In this document: piece after piece, positions 31,140 to 41,160 of the stretch
Layout of the letters: each line of letters starts with the position of its first letter
How positions within the stretch are numbered: the stretch's first letter is position 1
Assembly: GCF_041146795.1 (NCBI RefSeq)
Contig: NC_135175.1
Coordinates: forward strand, 31,552,536-31,616,535
Length of the DNA: 64,000 nucleotides
Reading direction: 5' to 3'
Origin: Maylandia zebra
Taxonomy: Eukaryota; Chordata; Actinopteri; Cichliformes; Cichlidae
Program-made: the position numbers and the translations under genes
The notes under the pieces: generated by a model
What the model was told of the DNA's origin: nothing
Databases searched by the model: none
Seen by the model: the letters and a program-made list of their open reading frames with translations, nothing else

Positions 31140-31640
31140 AAACTAGCCAGCTGCATAAATTTGGGCACGCCAACAGAAAATTGACATCAATATTTAATAG
31201 ATCCACCTTTTGCAGAAATAACAATCTCTAATTGCTTCCTATCGCTTCCAATGACAGTCTAGATTTAGTTGAAGGTATTTTTGGACCATCTCCAAAACAT
31301 CTCCAGTTTAGCCAGTTTTTGTGGTTTTTGAGCATGAGCAGCCCACTTTAAGTCACACCATAGAATTTCAATAATATTCAGGTCTGGGGACTGAGATGGC
31401 CATACCAGAACATTGTACTTGTTTCTCTGCACGAATGCCTTACTAGATTTTGAGCAGTTTTTAGGATTGTTGTCTTGTTGAAATATCAGCCCCGGCACAA
31501 CTTCAACTTTGTCACTGATTCTTGAACATTGTTCTCAAGAATCTGCTGGTACTGGACTGGAATCATGTGATGTTTGTGTAATGTATGTATGGTTTTCCCA
31601 TTAACAGAAAATAGAATCCTTAAAAGAAAACTGTCTTATT
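31140..31640 (-). mobile_element. Tc1-like element fragments
   Basis: Tc1-type terminal sequence (gcataaatttgggcacgccaaca) at about 31,152-31,175 is followed by subterminal text common in fish Tc1 (tagatccaccttttgcagaaataac). The minus strand then carries a transposase C-terminus. The pieces are not in a complete element. Confidence 0.65.
31265..31498 (-). pseudogene. Tc1-like transposase C-terminus
   Basis: The 77-codon frame contains FQQDNNPKNCSKSSKAF, the block with the second catalytic Asp, and WPSQSPDLNIIEILWCDLK, which holds the third catalytic acidic residue (Glu of NxIE). The N-terminal DNA-binding half is missing and flanking stops occur, so it is a fragment. Confidence 0.82.
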
Positions 31641-32010
31641 TTGCACACACCGCAGGTCAAGAAGGCGTCAACAACCCCTCTAATCGATATTAGTATTTCT
31701 TAAGTCTTGTAACCTAGCAAAGAATTTCATGCAGGCCTCAACTCCTAGTACGTGTAAAATAACCCTTAGTGAAAAAAAAAAAAAGCACCGCGCACATATT
31801 CAGAACTCAGAACTAAATAATTTTATTAAAACACCCTGATGAGGTATTTTGGTTTTGTGCAGCCACTCATACCAAAGTAAAGAGTTTTTCTTCATTTTTA
31901 TAGCTACTTTTACAACAGGTTTTCCCATTAACAGAAAATAGACAGAAACCCTAAAAGAAAATGGCCTTGTTTTACACACATCAAGAAGGAGTCAGACGAC
32001 CGTCGGTTCA
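31590..32010. repeat. Two diverged direct repeats
   Basis: ggttttcccattaacagaaaatag occurs at about 31,591 and 31,918, each followed by a similar aaaagaaaa...cacac...tcaagaagg stretch. Near 32,007 a GGTTCAATCCC B-box-like sequence follows. This could be a SINE remnant or a local duplication. Confidence 0.4.
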
Positions 32011-32132
32011 ATCCCGGTCAATGCTTCCTCCGTCGGGTACCATAAACATATGAGAAAAAAAAAACCCCCAGAGAATTTATTATTTTTGTAAGAGTGAGAA
32101 AGAGAGGGAGAGAGCGAATAGATCAAACTTTT

Positions 32133-32339
32133 CTACAAAACGTTGTACCACTCCGGGTCAGGAGGGGCGATATAGCACGGACCGGTCAGATGACTACGCC
32201 GGATGGAAACATAACCGGAAGCGTCCCAGGGACTTTCCCTTTGACCTTCATCCTGGAATGATCTGATATCCTCGTGTCGGTGTTGTTCCCACATCATCAT
32301 AATAAATGTTGTTCCAGGTACAACATTGCCAGTGACCAA
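32133..32339 (-). other. Unrecognised ORF resembling a protein C-terminus
   Basis: A 68-codon minus-strand frame ends GPCYIAPPDPEWYNVL and a stop, and includes HRHEDIRSFQDEGQRESPWD. Its amino-acid composition looks protein-like and it is not repeated elsewhere in the window. I do not recognise it. It might be a stray terminal exon or retrocopy. Confidence 0.25.
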
Positions 32340-32429
32340 TCACATTGTTGTGACGTCCACCTCATCTGGAACAAGAGAGATATTTTATTCAAAAATAAAT
32401 CACTTTTCCTGGAAACTTAGGCCCAAAAT

Positions 32430-33368
32430 GGGATCCTATTGGTGGCTCAGCTGGTTAATAAAGAGGGAGTACGACTTACTTACAATGAATCCCTTACACT
32501 ATATAATTTTCCCATTAGTGTTTGGGAATTCTCAATGGTGCTTGGTGCCATACCCTCAGGTACTTTAATGTTATATAAAAACACTGACAGTTCAATATCT
32601 ACCTCAGTCACTCTCTCTGATCCAGCTGAGTCAGCAGTGGGAGAAATCTGCTTTTCACAGGAACTTGGTAACAGCAATAAGAGAATACGTAGTTTATTCC
32701 AAGAAGATATCGTGTCTCTCCCATATATATAATATCTTACTGGAACCGACATGTTCCAGATATCACCTGGAAGACAGTCTGGATGATCCCATAAATATCT
32801 AATTGTAAACAAGGTGAAGGATATCTCATGTAAAATTCTTCATAAATGTTACCCAGCCAGTCACTATATGGTAACATTTAAAAGACACATAAATACTAAT
32901 TGAACTTTCTGTGGGGATCATCCAGAAAGTGTGGCACATCTTTTTTGGTACTGTTCCTCTACACAGAGATTCTGGAAGGAATTTAACAGTTTTGTTATTG
33001 TCCATATTTTAAGGGAGTTTTCTTAATGATGGGAAAATGTTTTATTCTGTTTCTTTAAGTTCACCAGGAAGAATGATAAATGATTTTTTTATAAAAAATT
33101 TGTTAATACTTTTAGCTAAATTTTTTATCCATAAATGTAAGTTTATTAATAAAACACCATATTTCTGCCTTTTTATAAGGATATGGAATTGTACATACAA
33201 TCAATATCAGACTCAACCAACAAAAAGGCTCTCAGAACAATATTTATATATGTTGATTTTTTCTTTTTTTACCCCTGATTTTGTATGTTCATGTTCTGTT
33301 CTTTTGTAAACTTCATCTGTTTGTATGTTGTATACTCATTGTGTTTCAATAAAGTTCAATTTTAAAAA
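32430..33368 (+). pseudogene. L1/Tx1-type LINE ORF2 C-terminus and 3' end
   Basis: Frame at 32,439-32,732 reads MVAQLVNKEGVRLTYNESLT, then RIRSLFQEDI. Interrupted frames downstream preserve VNKVKDIS and CGDHPESVAHLFWYC, the Cys-His C-terminal motif of L1/Tx1 elements. The element ends caataaagttcaattttaaaaaag. Stops and frameshifts make it a fossil. Confidence 0.75.
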
Positions 33369-33372
33369 AGTA

Positions 33373-33512
33373 CATTCTAAATGAAGCTTCAGACGTCACT
33401 AATCACGTGACTCTGGCCAAACGAATCAAGCCTCGACACGGTGCTTCTGAAGCAGTATGTTGATCTTTTTCACACACGCACCGGAGCGTCAGCTTCAAGC
33501 AGACCATCGCTA
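33373..33512. mobile_element. hAT right terminus upstream of gene B exon 1
   Basis: About 140 bp (ttctaaatgaagcttcagacg through agaccatcgcta) match the right end of the hAT at 53,871-57,820 (57,681-57,820). No left end was found nearby, so it is a solo terminus. It ends 16 nt before the conserved exon-1 donor of gene B. Confidence 0.8.
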
Positions 33513-33528
33513 CCTCTCACATCTAAAG
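33513..33528 (+). other. Putative exon 1 donor region, gene B
   Basis: The donor CTAAAG|gtaagtg at 33,528/33,529 and the following intron block (to about 33,815) match 8,541-8,830 upstream of gene A. Only about 16 bp separate it from the hAT end, so a first exon of normal size would be largely transposon sequence. Confidence 0.4.
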
Positions 33529-33885
33529 GTAAGTGTCAAGGTAACTTTGAACTGAGTTCAGTCAATCTCGAGTTTTTTTAAGTTTTCTGTTGCTCTCTGT
33601 GAGAGGAGACCGTTAAAGGCGAGGCTCTCCAGAGTGTAGCAAAACAGGAAACAGCAGCTGGCTGTGTGTGCGTGTGTGCAAAAGAATAGATTAGAAGTGC
33701 AAGTGAGCCACGAGTAAAGAAAGGTCAAGTTTCGTGAGTTGTTTTTCTCACCACTGATCACGCGCTCAACACTCTACACATACTTGCATCACACGCGCGC
33801 TCTCGAGCATCGGTATTGTACAATTCTGGGCGTCACGTGAGTTGAGGGTGTTACCATATAACGGAAATCTCCATTGTTCTGTAGC

Positions 33886-33992
33886 AGTGGTTCTCAAACG
33901 TTTCACAATGAGTTTCACCCTTACGAGCGACATCACAGCACAGTAGTATAGGCCTATTTAACACTACATACACATACTTGCCAACATTCAAA

Positions 33993-34050
<58 letters not shown>

Positions 34051-34330
34051 GGCACACTCCGTCAGTCTCGTTCCTCTAGAACGACAAAATGTTTAAAAAT
34101 ATTCTCATGCAGATGGTGTTCACAGGACAGCAAGAGTAAACGATCGGGAGAATCTTGTCTTTGTCATCGTTCCCCTCGTACGTGTTATTACTCAGCGGAT
34201 TTCAGCGGTTTTGCTTCACAACTAGTGCAGTTTACTACTCAAATGGAGTCCAGTCAACCAGCGCCACCTCTGGCCAAGTACTATAGCCTACTACTAGATT
34301 AACTTGTGACACACAGTAGCGGTTTTTGAA
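33886..34330. mobile_element. hAT-like terminus with (CT)n microsatellite
   Basis: CAGTGGTTCTCAAACG at 33,885-33,900 is a Charlie-type hAT end. (CT)n spans about 33,997-34,047. A possible far end (gcggtttttgaaactgg) is at 34,320-34,336, but TSDs were not found. Confidence 0.4.
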
Positions 34331-34559
34331 ACTGGCGACACGGGCGGTTGCCCGGGACGGCATCACAAGCATCGGGGAAAAAAAAAAAAGGTTGCTCCTC
34401 ATTCTGCCCCGACATCATGCCAGCGCATATTTGGAATGTCGTAGGCTCCGATCGGTTTTCTATCACCCATTTGCTGGGAGTAAGGGCGCCCTCCGTTTGC
34501 GAGGTGCGCCTGCTGCTTGCGGCACAGGGAGGAGAGGGCGGGGCGGCGGGGGAGTCTCT

Positions 34560-35283
34560 GGCTGTATCCCAATTCAGGGTCTGCAGCCTTAAAGTATGCA
34601 GCCTCAACGATCCTCAAGGGCCGCGTACTCAAAGACCGCTAAGGCCGGAAGTGCGAGGCTTGTGTAATGGGACGGTCTAGCCTCCTTTGCGCTGATACTG
34701 TTGTTTGTCAATAAAGTAAAAAAAAAAAAAAAGCCTCCGTTGCTCTGCCCAGGTTGCCTAGCAACCATGATACTAACCACTGGAAACGTGTCATAGCTTT
34801 GTTTGACAGAAATGAAGGAGAAAATCTTCTGTTCATTTCTTTGTTTCTACGCGAGCTTTGATCATTCTCTGTAAGATTAAGCTCAGCTATTGAACGGCGT
34901 ATATTTTAAAGTAAAGGCTTTAAAACCAAGTTAGTACAAACGTCACTAATGTCACATAACTTTGCCGACATGTGGCCAACAGTAATGTTTACCGTTCTTC
35001 GTTATTAAACATTTGCACACAAATAAGTGCCATAATATTCAGTACTTAAAATGCACTCTTCGGCCGCCCCTCATTTGCCGTTTTTTTTTCTGCAAATTTA
35101 TCCACACCCATCGCCACGCTATGCATTCTGGGATATGTTGGGCCATGAAGTCTACACTGCCACAGCCTTAAACTTCAGGGAAATGAAGGACGCATTTCAG
35201 GGCCGCATTTCGAGCAGCCTTTGAATTGGGACAGCCTTGAAATGCGTACATTAAGGCTGCAGACCCTGAATTGGGATACAGCC
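34560..35283. mobile_element. 724-bp TIR element, GGCTGTATCCC type, short form
   Basis: Terminal inverted repeats GGCTGTATCCCAATTCAGGG and its complement end at 34,560 and 35,283, and the pairing continues through GTCTGCAGCCTTAA. Flanking TCT at 34,557-34,559 and 35,284-35,286 would be a 3-bp TSD. A poly-A run lies at 34,717-34,731. The long form is at 41,554-43,753. No transposase. A 3-bp TSD would suit PIF-Harbinger-like elements, but the family is not certain. Confidence 0.8.
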
Positions 35284-36098
35284 TCTGGCTGGCTGGAGCG
35301 GCATTTAATCCGGTTGTTCAGTGATGACGCGACGAATCCTACTTCCGGGCCTAAAGTAGTGTGCGTTTAATATGGCTTTTGTGTTGTTAACATGTTTAAT
35401 GTTATGTATTTTCTTCTATTTGATCTCAAAAAGCTCCTAAAACAGTCAGTGATCTCTGTTGACCTCCCTCGGCTTTTATTACCGCTAATAATTTATTTAA
35501 GCTCAGTTTTTAAAACCTTAGGATGTAACTACAGCCCAGCCCATGCAGCAGTATATGAATGACTAACCTCGTATTGTGGATGGATTATCTCAGTTGTTCT
35601 CCTGGCTGAAGTTTGGTCCTTTTACAGCATCCTGCCATGCGATTACATTTGTTCCTGACCACCGAGAACACTCACGTTAACTTTTATCGAGTGGAAAAAA
35701 AAGTTAGCTTGTTTATATTATGCTAACATAGCTGTGTTGCTAGCAGTCACATAGCACATCATTATATACCAGCTAGCCCAACTTCAGTAACCCTACAAAC
35801 GTCACTGCTGTTAAGTTTCCTGTCTTCATTTATGTTGGAAGTGATAACAGAGCTGTACGTTTTAATTTGTTTCCAAAACCCCGCAGTCAGGACATATTGG
35901 ATTTAGATAGAAGCTAGCGAGCTAACTCCCTGCTAACTTCTAACTCCGTTAAATGTCATAAATTCCGTTTTCATGGATGCCTGGATGTTAAACTCAATTG
36001 TTACACCTGGTGGAGCAGAACGCTGATCATTTTATTAAAGATGAAAGACTTTTGATAGTTTTTCAACTCTCAGTAATGCCATAGTGATCGTTTGATAT
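35284..36098. other. Unassigned sequence with CpG and CTTCCGGG motif
   Basis: No gene or TE end recognised. The segment at 35,320-35,350 has CpGs and an ETS-type CTTCCGGG, which may reflect a former promoter or a TE end. Confidence 0.3.
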
Positions 36099-36530
36099 AT
36101 GGACCTGCAGCGGAGTTTAGGTCCAGACACGGCTAGTGACGTCAGACTGAACAATCGGATAGAGATTGACAGACCATGTGACTTTCGCGCATTGCATGCC
36201 GGCAACTCGTGGCAAAACAATCCAAGTACCGCATCAAACGCAAGCATTTGCAGCACCGCAAAACGTTCATTCTCCGGTTCCAATACCTTCTTGCTTTTTC
36301 TTTGTTTCCCAAAAAAGGTATGTACAAAAACGAAAGAGAACAATGCTGGTCCGTACAAAGACAGACTTGATGAAAAGTCAAAGAAAGATACGTGGAAAAA
36401 AATCAAAGGAGTGAAAGGGTCAGACCCTTACAAGCACACAGAGTGGACAAAATACGTTCGCGTGCTGCCCAACTTTCACCATGCTAATTATACGGTTCTT
36501 GGAGTGAGTGCATACACTCATGAAGTTTAG
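36099..36530 (+). other. Unrecognised 143-codon ORF
   Basis: The frame opens MDLQRSLGPDTASDVRLNN and ends with a Lys-rich part (LDEKSKKDTWKKIKGVKG) and WTKYVRVLPNFHHANYTVLG. The second half looks protein-like. The first half has no pattern. An ...tttcccaaaaaag acceptor-like site near 36,316 would make the second half a separate exon. I assign no function. It could be a TE or host exon fragment. Confidence 0.3.
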
Positions 36531-36555
36531 TAACTTCAGGTCACTGCAACAAGCC

Positions 36556-37170
36556 CAGGTCCAGTTTTTACCAGCTTCGCCTTATTTCTAAGACCAGGCA
36601 CTATATCCCGTATAAAGACCTAGAAAAGCTCATCCACGCCTTTGTAACGTCGAGGCTTGATTACTGCAATTCACTTTATTGTGGTCTCCACTCTTCCCTT
36701 TTACATAGATTACAGACAGTTCAGAATGCTGCAGCACGCATTCTAACTAAAACCAAGAAGTTTGCCCACATTACTCCTGTCCTTGCTAATCTGCACTGGT
36801 TGCCTGTCAAATATCGTATTCAATTTAAAATTTTGTTGTTTACTTTTAAAATTACCAATAACACTGCACCAAGCTATCTTAAGGAACTTTTAAACCCATA
36901 TGCTCCTGCTAGGGCTTTAAGGTCATCCTCACAGTTACTGTTGGTTCAGCCCAGATCTCGACTGAAATCTAGAGGTGATCGATCGTTTGCTCTAGTTGCA
37001 CCGGAGCTGTGGAACAATCTCCCGATTGGCATCCGGGCGTCTGATTCTATTCATTCTTTTAAATCACGGCTAAAAACATATCTTTTTAAACTTGCCTTTT
37101 CTACCAGTTAAATGCTGGCTTGCTTGCAGTGACCTATTGACCTATTGTATTGTATTGTATTGTATTAAAT
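36556..37170 (+). pseudogene. L2-type LINE ORF2 C-terminus
   Basis: An open frame from about 36,560 to 37,111 encodes YKDLEKLIHAFVTSRLDYCN, NAAARILTKTKKFAHITPVL, LHWLPVKYRIQFKILLFTF and ends SFKSRLKTYLFKLAFS. It is the post-RT region of an L2/CR1-type LINE, 5'-truncated, with a (TTGTA)n tail at 37,137-37,166. The frame is intact for about 180 codons, so the insertion is fairly young. Confidence 0.82.
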
Positions 37171-37769
37171 TCTTTGCTATCTTTCCATTATTGGTGTCTT
37201 TTATCATGGTGGTACAGTCTTACCTTGCTATAACCTATGTGCTGCAGTCTACTCTTATTGGTGGCTTTTATCTTCATAAATACACATTCGTTAACAGTTT
37301 ATTAATAGGACCTTTGAGCTCAATGGTAATTAATTAGTAGTGGAAATAATTTCTGGTTCGCATCACAGAAATGTAGCAGCGACAATAATATTGTATGCTG
37401 TAATCGTACTGGGCAATTAGTGATACAAAAAACTGTTGTGTGAAATCCCAGAAATAAACCTTAGACAAAGTGAATCTGTGAACTAAGCTGTAGGTCTATT
37501 AGGTTATTTGTGGTGATCCTCGGGTTGGGGGGATTTGTGTTCATACTGGGGTCCGTTCTTCGTACCTCGCTTACTACATCCAAGATCAAATGACACATCC
37601 AAGATCAAATCATCGCGCCAACTTTGAGCTCGCAATTCCGGTTCTCCGAACACACCTGTTGTTGACGATTAGTATAGCTGGATGAAGTAATGTGAGATCA
37701 CTGGGTGGCTTAACAGGGGCTACGCATCGATAGTAGAAACATTGATCGGCAACCCTTTGGTCGGCGAAA

Positions 37770-37928
37770 ATGTCGAAGGAGCGCGCTCAGTATTTTTCGG
37801 CAGCAGAGCAAGAACTCGATTGAGGGATTTCAGGAGTTTCAGAGTTTAATTAAAACGCAAGGGAACACTGCAAAGGCTGCAAAAGCAAGGAGAGAGGGCT
37901 GGCAGAAAGTTGCTGACAAATTAAACTC
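37770..37928 (+). pseudogene. Harbinger Myb/SANT-like protein, exon 1, frameshifted
   Basis: From ATG 37,770 the frame reads MSKERAQYFSAAEQEL and then hits a TGA; shifting one base restores EGFQEFQSLIKTQGNTAKAA and GWQKVADKLN. This is the Myb-like accessory protein that helps Harbinger transposase bind DNA. A donor gtaagt follows at 37,929. One extra base near 37,821 explains the break. Confidence 0.72.
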
Positions 37929-37944
37929 GTAAGTAATTTAATAA

Positions 37945-38160
37945 TAATAATGGAGTGGATTGATATAGCACTTTTCAAGGCACCCAAAGCGCTTTACAAT
38001 GCCACTATTCATTCACTCTCACATTCACACACTGGTGGAGGCAGCTACGGTTGTAGCCACAGCTGCCCTGGGGCAGACTGACAGAAGCCAGGCTGCCATA
38101 TTGCGCCATCGGCCCCTCTGGCCAACACCAGTAGGCGGTAGGGTAAATTTATTATATTAT
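37945..38160 (-). repeat. SINE-like fish repeat fragment
   Basis: Contains gatatagcacttttcaagg, aaagcgctttaca and acactggtggaggcagctac, motifs of a widespread fish SINE-like repeat. It is related in its tail to the SINE at 60,567-60,881. Confidence 0.5.
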
Positions 38161-38174
38161 ATTATATCCTCTTT

Positions 38175-39313
38175 TAGGGCTGCTCAATTAATCGAATTTT
38201 AATCACGATTACGATCTGGGCTTTCAACGATCATTAAAAATGACTGAGCTGATTATTAGCCCCTCCCTAATTTATCCGCGACACCTTAAAGGCCGGTCCG
38301 TGAAAATATTGTTGGGCATAAACCATCCGTGGCGCAAAAAAGGTTGGAGACCGCTGATTAAGAGGACCCGAGGGAAGCTCGGAAAGCTAAGCAGAAGTTA
38401 TTTAGAGAGGAGAGTGACTGCCGTTGGTTGAAAAGAGAGTTTAAAAAAAAAAACTTCAGTGGTGTTGCACACTATTTTATATTATTTTTTTAAAGTCATT
38501 GTTAACCCTTTAAAGCCGGTCAGAGCAGCACGCTCCGTTTTGCATAACTATTTTTAAATCCCTGTAGAACCTGAACCGTGTAAGCTAGCGCAATAATTTG
38601 TTTTGCATATGAAACCGGAGGAGTTGTACTTATATCTGATGCCATCAGCTTGTCCTCGGTCACGGTTTCGTTCCACATATAGCTTTGCAAAAATTGCATA
38701 AAAAGCGCTTGCAGGAACAAAAACATAATATTCCAGAAACACGCTTTGCCGTTCCTATCAGCTGTTCGTAACACTTCCCACAGTGAAATGATGCACATGC
38801 TGTTTTCTTTGCAAATTTGCATCATAGGATTGTTTTTTGTTTTTCCTGCAGTATATAAAAATTGCTGTATCTCCAAAATAAAACTATGAAGACACTCAAA
38901 ATAAATTTCCTGTGGTGGGAAACTATTTTTTGCAACTTTATTGTATTTAAAGTTTTGAGGGATAAGCCTCTTAAATTTCTCCAAGTAGAAATATATGTAA
39001 ACAAAACAAAAGTGATTTTCAATTTTTTTTTTGTAGTTTATTGCACTTTTTTGCAATTTATGTAATTACTATGGACTAATGCATACATATTATTAAAATA
39101 TGGGCTATAACAGTTGTATTGATGTATAGCAACTTGAAATGCTCCCACAAATGGCACTACAGCATATAAAAAAAAAAAAAAAAAAAAAAACTCTGGTGGA
39201 CTTGGTTCTATAGTAGGTCTTAAAGGGTTAAATAAATATCGTCAAATAATCGTGATCTCAATTTCAGTGAAAATAATCGTGATTATCATTTTTGCCATAA
39301 TCGAGCAGCCCTA
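38175..39313. mobile_element. hAT MITE nested in the Harbinger element
   Basis: Ends TAGGGCTGCTCAATTAATCG and, from the right, TAGGGCTGCTCGATTATGGC, flanked by perfect 8-bp TSDs TCCTCTTT at 38,167-38,174 and 39,314-39,321. Its interior includes the piggyBac-type insertion 38,516-39,227. Confidence 0.92.
38516..39227. mobile_element. piggyBac-like MITE, TTAA target site
   Basis: Flanked by TTAA at 38,512-38,515 and 39,228-39,231 with ends CCCTTTAAAGCC and, from the right, CCCTTTAAGACC. A poly-A run lies at 39,169-39,190. A 178-codon minus-strand frame (38,520-39,056) has no transposase motif I recognise and spans nearly to the left end, so it is likely fortuitous. Confidence 0.85.
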
Positions 39314-39461
39314 TCCTCTTTCACATTAGAGCCACAACAGGAGCCACTAGAACATGGGAACAAGTAAAAGTGAAATATAAGAATATTCTACAGAATGGTA
39401 ATATTTATCACTTATATTGCTTTTAGTCTCTTGAAAAGAGACCCTGAAATAATCTGTTTGT

Positions 39462-39735
39462 TTATAACAGCAACCAAGAAAAGGGCAGAGCAAAAAAAAG
39501 ACAGGTGGTGGTCCTGCACCCCCTCGTCAACAAGTTGGTTAAGTAAATAATACCCTCACAGGAAAATCGATATCTCTCTATGAGCACACTGTCGCGCTGA
39601 GCTAAAGGATCCTGTCTGTCCCGCAATATACGCTGAATTCTGAGGACTCTCCTTATCAATCTTGCACCTTCCGCAATGGGTGGCTCGCGTATACGGACAG
39701 GACATGGCTGCGACAGACTTCCCAAATCCACCTTC
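39462..39735 (-). pseudogene. HARBI1-like Harbinger transposase, N-terminal piece
   Basis: The minus-strand frame includes REPPIAEGARLIRRVLRIQR, DRQDPLAQRDSVLIERYRF and GIIYLTNLL, the N-terminus of the HARBI1 nuclease family, upstream of the DDE catalytic core. The frame then loses homology (TRGCRTTTCLFFALPF) and the core is missing. A second, shorter copy of this exon is at 53,113-53,298. Confidence 0.85.
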
Positions 39736-40364
39736 GCTTTTATAGCCGTGGTCTCTCATCTTGATTACATGAAGTAATTTACTATTACTACTCTAAAATA
39801 TGAATTACATCTGTAATAATCACATACATGTAATAGAATGTTAATAGTACATTTCCCTTTTTTTAGGAAATGACCTGTATGTATATCTGTATGAAATCAA
39901 TAAAAGGATGAAGTACTGCATTATCTTTAGTTACATTGATAACATTTATTTATGGAAAAACAGTGGTAAAATATCGCTGTTGCTTTCGTATAAATGAAGC
40001 GGACATACCTGAGTGGCTGCGATCTAATCTTGTTTACATGAAGTAAACCTGCTCCCAAGCAGGTTTACGCTTACGGATCTGTTGCTATGACAGCAAGTCC
40101 CGGATGAGCTTCGGGGAACCGAACGATCCAAGATCACGCGAAATCGTCACCAATCAAATCCAGCTAACTTACTTAGCGAGGTACGAAGAACGGGCCCCTG
40201 GAGTGCAAAATTAAAACTAATGGAAGGTGGACAACAAAAGTTCAAAGCCACATCACATCCTGTAAGCATAGTCTGCCTGTGTCGCTACTGCACCTGTTTC
40301 TATGACTACATTGAGTAGAGTCTGAGTGGCTGCACTTGACACTGGTGCATTCAAATCCACCCTC

Positions 40365-40885
40365 AAACATATTGAAAGATGCAATGTGGATTGTCAAGAC
40401 TCAAACCAATCAGTAAGCAAAGACAGCAGGGATCACTTGTTTCTATTTATTATACAGCCAGATTTACTTGTGACACACATGTGCAGCTGGCTTTATCACC
40501 TATTTTGAATTTGTTTCAAGCACAATACATTTGTAACTTTCAGTGTTTTCCGGTCTTCCAAAAGAAGAAAAAAAACCTTCAACTACATGACATGCAATTG
40601 TGTATTTGTTTTCACCTTATCATACACTTGAAGTTTTACAAATCACCACTCCTTTTGTTTAATAACATTTCAGTCTCAGACAATCTAGTTTTTCTTACAG
40701 AGATTGAATGCACCTTCTGCGGATGGCGGTACCACACAGTGTGCGTGGACTTCCCCTGTACAGAAGGCAACTACAAATGCTGTGAATGCTAAATAAACAG
40801 AAACAAATGATCCCTGTTGTCTTTGCTTAATGACTGGTTTTAGTCTTGACAATCCTCATTGCTGGCATTGCATCTTTCAATGCCA
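40365..40885 (+). mobile_element. Small TIR element with a PHD-like terminal exon
   Basis: Left (40,365-40,440) and right (40,803-40,885) ends are inverted copies: ttgaaagatgcaatg, gattgtcaagact, aagcaaagac and agggatca appear in the same order from each end. This gives imperfect TIRs of roughly 75 bp. TSDs were not resolved. The interior carries an exon-like segment at 40,701-40,792. Confidence 0.6.
40701..40792 (+). pseudogene. Cys-rich (PHD-like) terminal exon of a TE protein
   Basis: After acceptor tagtttttcttacag, the frame reads EIECTFCGWRYHTVCVDF and then CTEGNYKCCEC with a TAA stop and an overlapping AATAAA. Spacing C-X2-C-X4-H-X2-C...C-X-C resembles the second half of a PHD-type zinc finger, a common C-terminal module of DDE transposases. 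Upstream exons were not identified. Function is inference. Confidence 0.45.
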
Positions 40886-41045
40886 GCAATGCCAGGTATC
40901 AGTGCTCAAACCTTTTGTGTTTGTTTCCAATAAGTTGCCCACATCGGGAAACAAATGTGTTCTTTTACTTGTCAGATGAATATATGAGACACTTTGACTC
41001 TTCAGTGCAGTGTGGAGCCTAACAGAGATCTGTTTTGTGTCCTAG

Positions 41046-41151
41046 CTGATCAGCAGGAGGAGAAGAGTCTGACGGAGCAGCAGAGGAACATTTTCAGCTA
41101 CTTGGACTCAGCTCAGCCACTACAGAGAAAACAATGAGCTCAACACAGAAG
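41046..41151 (+). CDS. Zinc-finger gene B, exon 2 with start codon
   Basis: Acceptor gttttgtgtcctag, donor AAG|gtgaca, length 106 bp as in gene A. ATG at 41,134 gives MSSTQK in phase 0, joining to DQHGARSQRSQEADKPQ at 46,687. It differs from the gene A exon at only a few bases. The next coding exon is 5.5 kb downstream. Confidence 0.75.
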
Positions 41152-41160
41152 GTGACAGAC

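Larger units (their letters stand above)
37549..40197. mobile_element. PIF-Harbinger transposon with nested MITEs
   Basis: TIRs GGGTCCGTTCTTCGTACC and, from the right, GGGCCCGTTCTTCGTACC are flanked by 3-bp CTG duplications (37,546-37,548 and 40,198-40,200). It carries both hallmark Harbinger genes in fragments: a Myb/SANT-like protein on the plus strand and a HARBI1-type transposase N-terminus on the minus strand. Interior space is taken by a SINE-like fragment and a hAT MITE that itself hosts a piggyBac MITE. Neither gene is intact. Confidence 0.92.

Noticed and set aside
33986-34060. (CT)n tract as a regulatory GAGA element
   Set aside because: A simple microsatellite with no supporting context.
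36556-37111. Intact frame of about 180 codons as a host gene
   Set aside because: Motifs LHWLPVKYRIQFKILL and NAAARILT are diagnostic of L2-type LINE ORF2.
38520-39056. 178-codon minus-strand frame inside the piggyBac-like MITE
   Set aside because: No transposase motif and no initiator context. AT-rich sequence gives long open frames by chance, so it is treated as non-coding.
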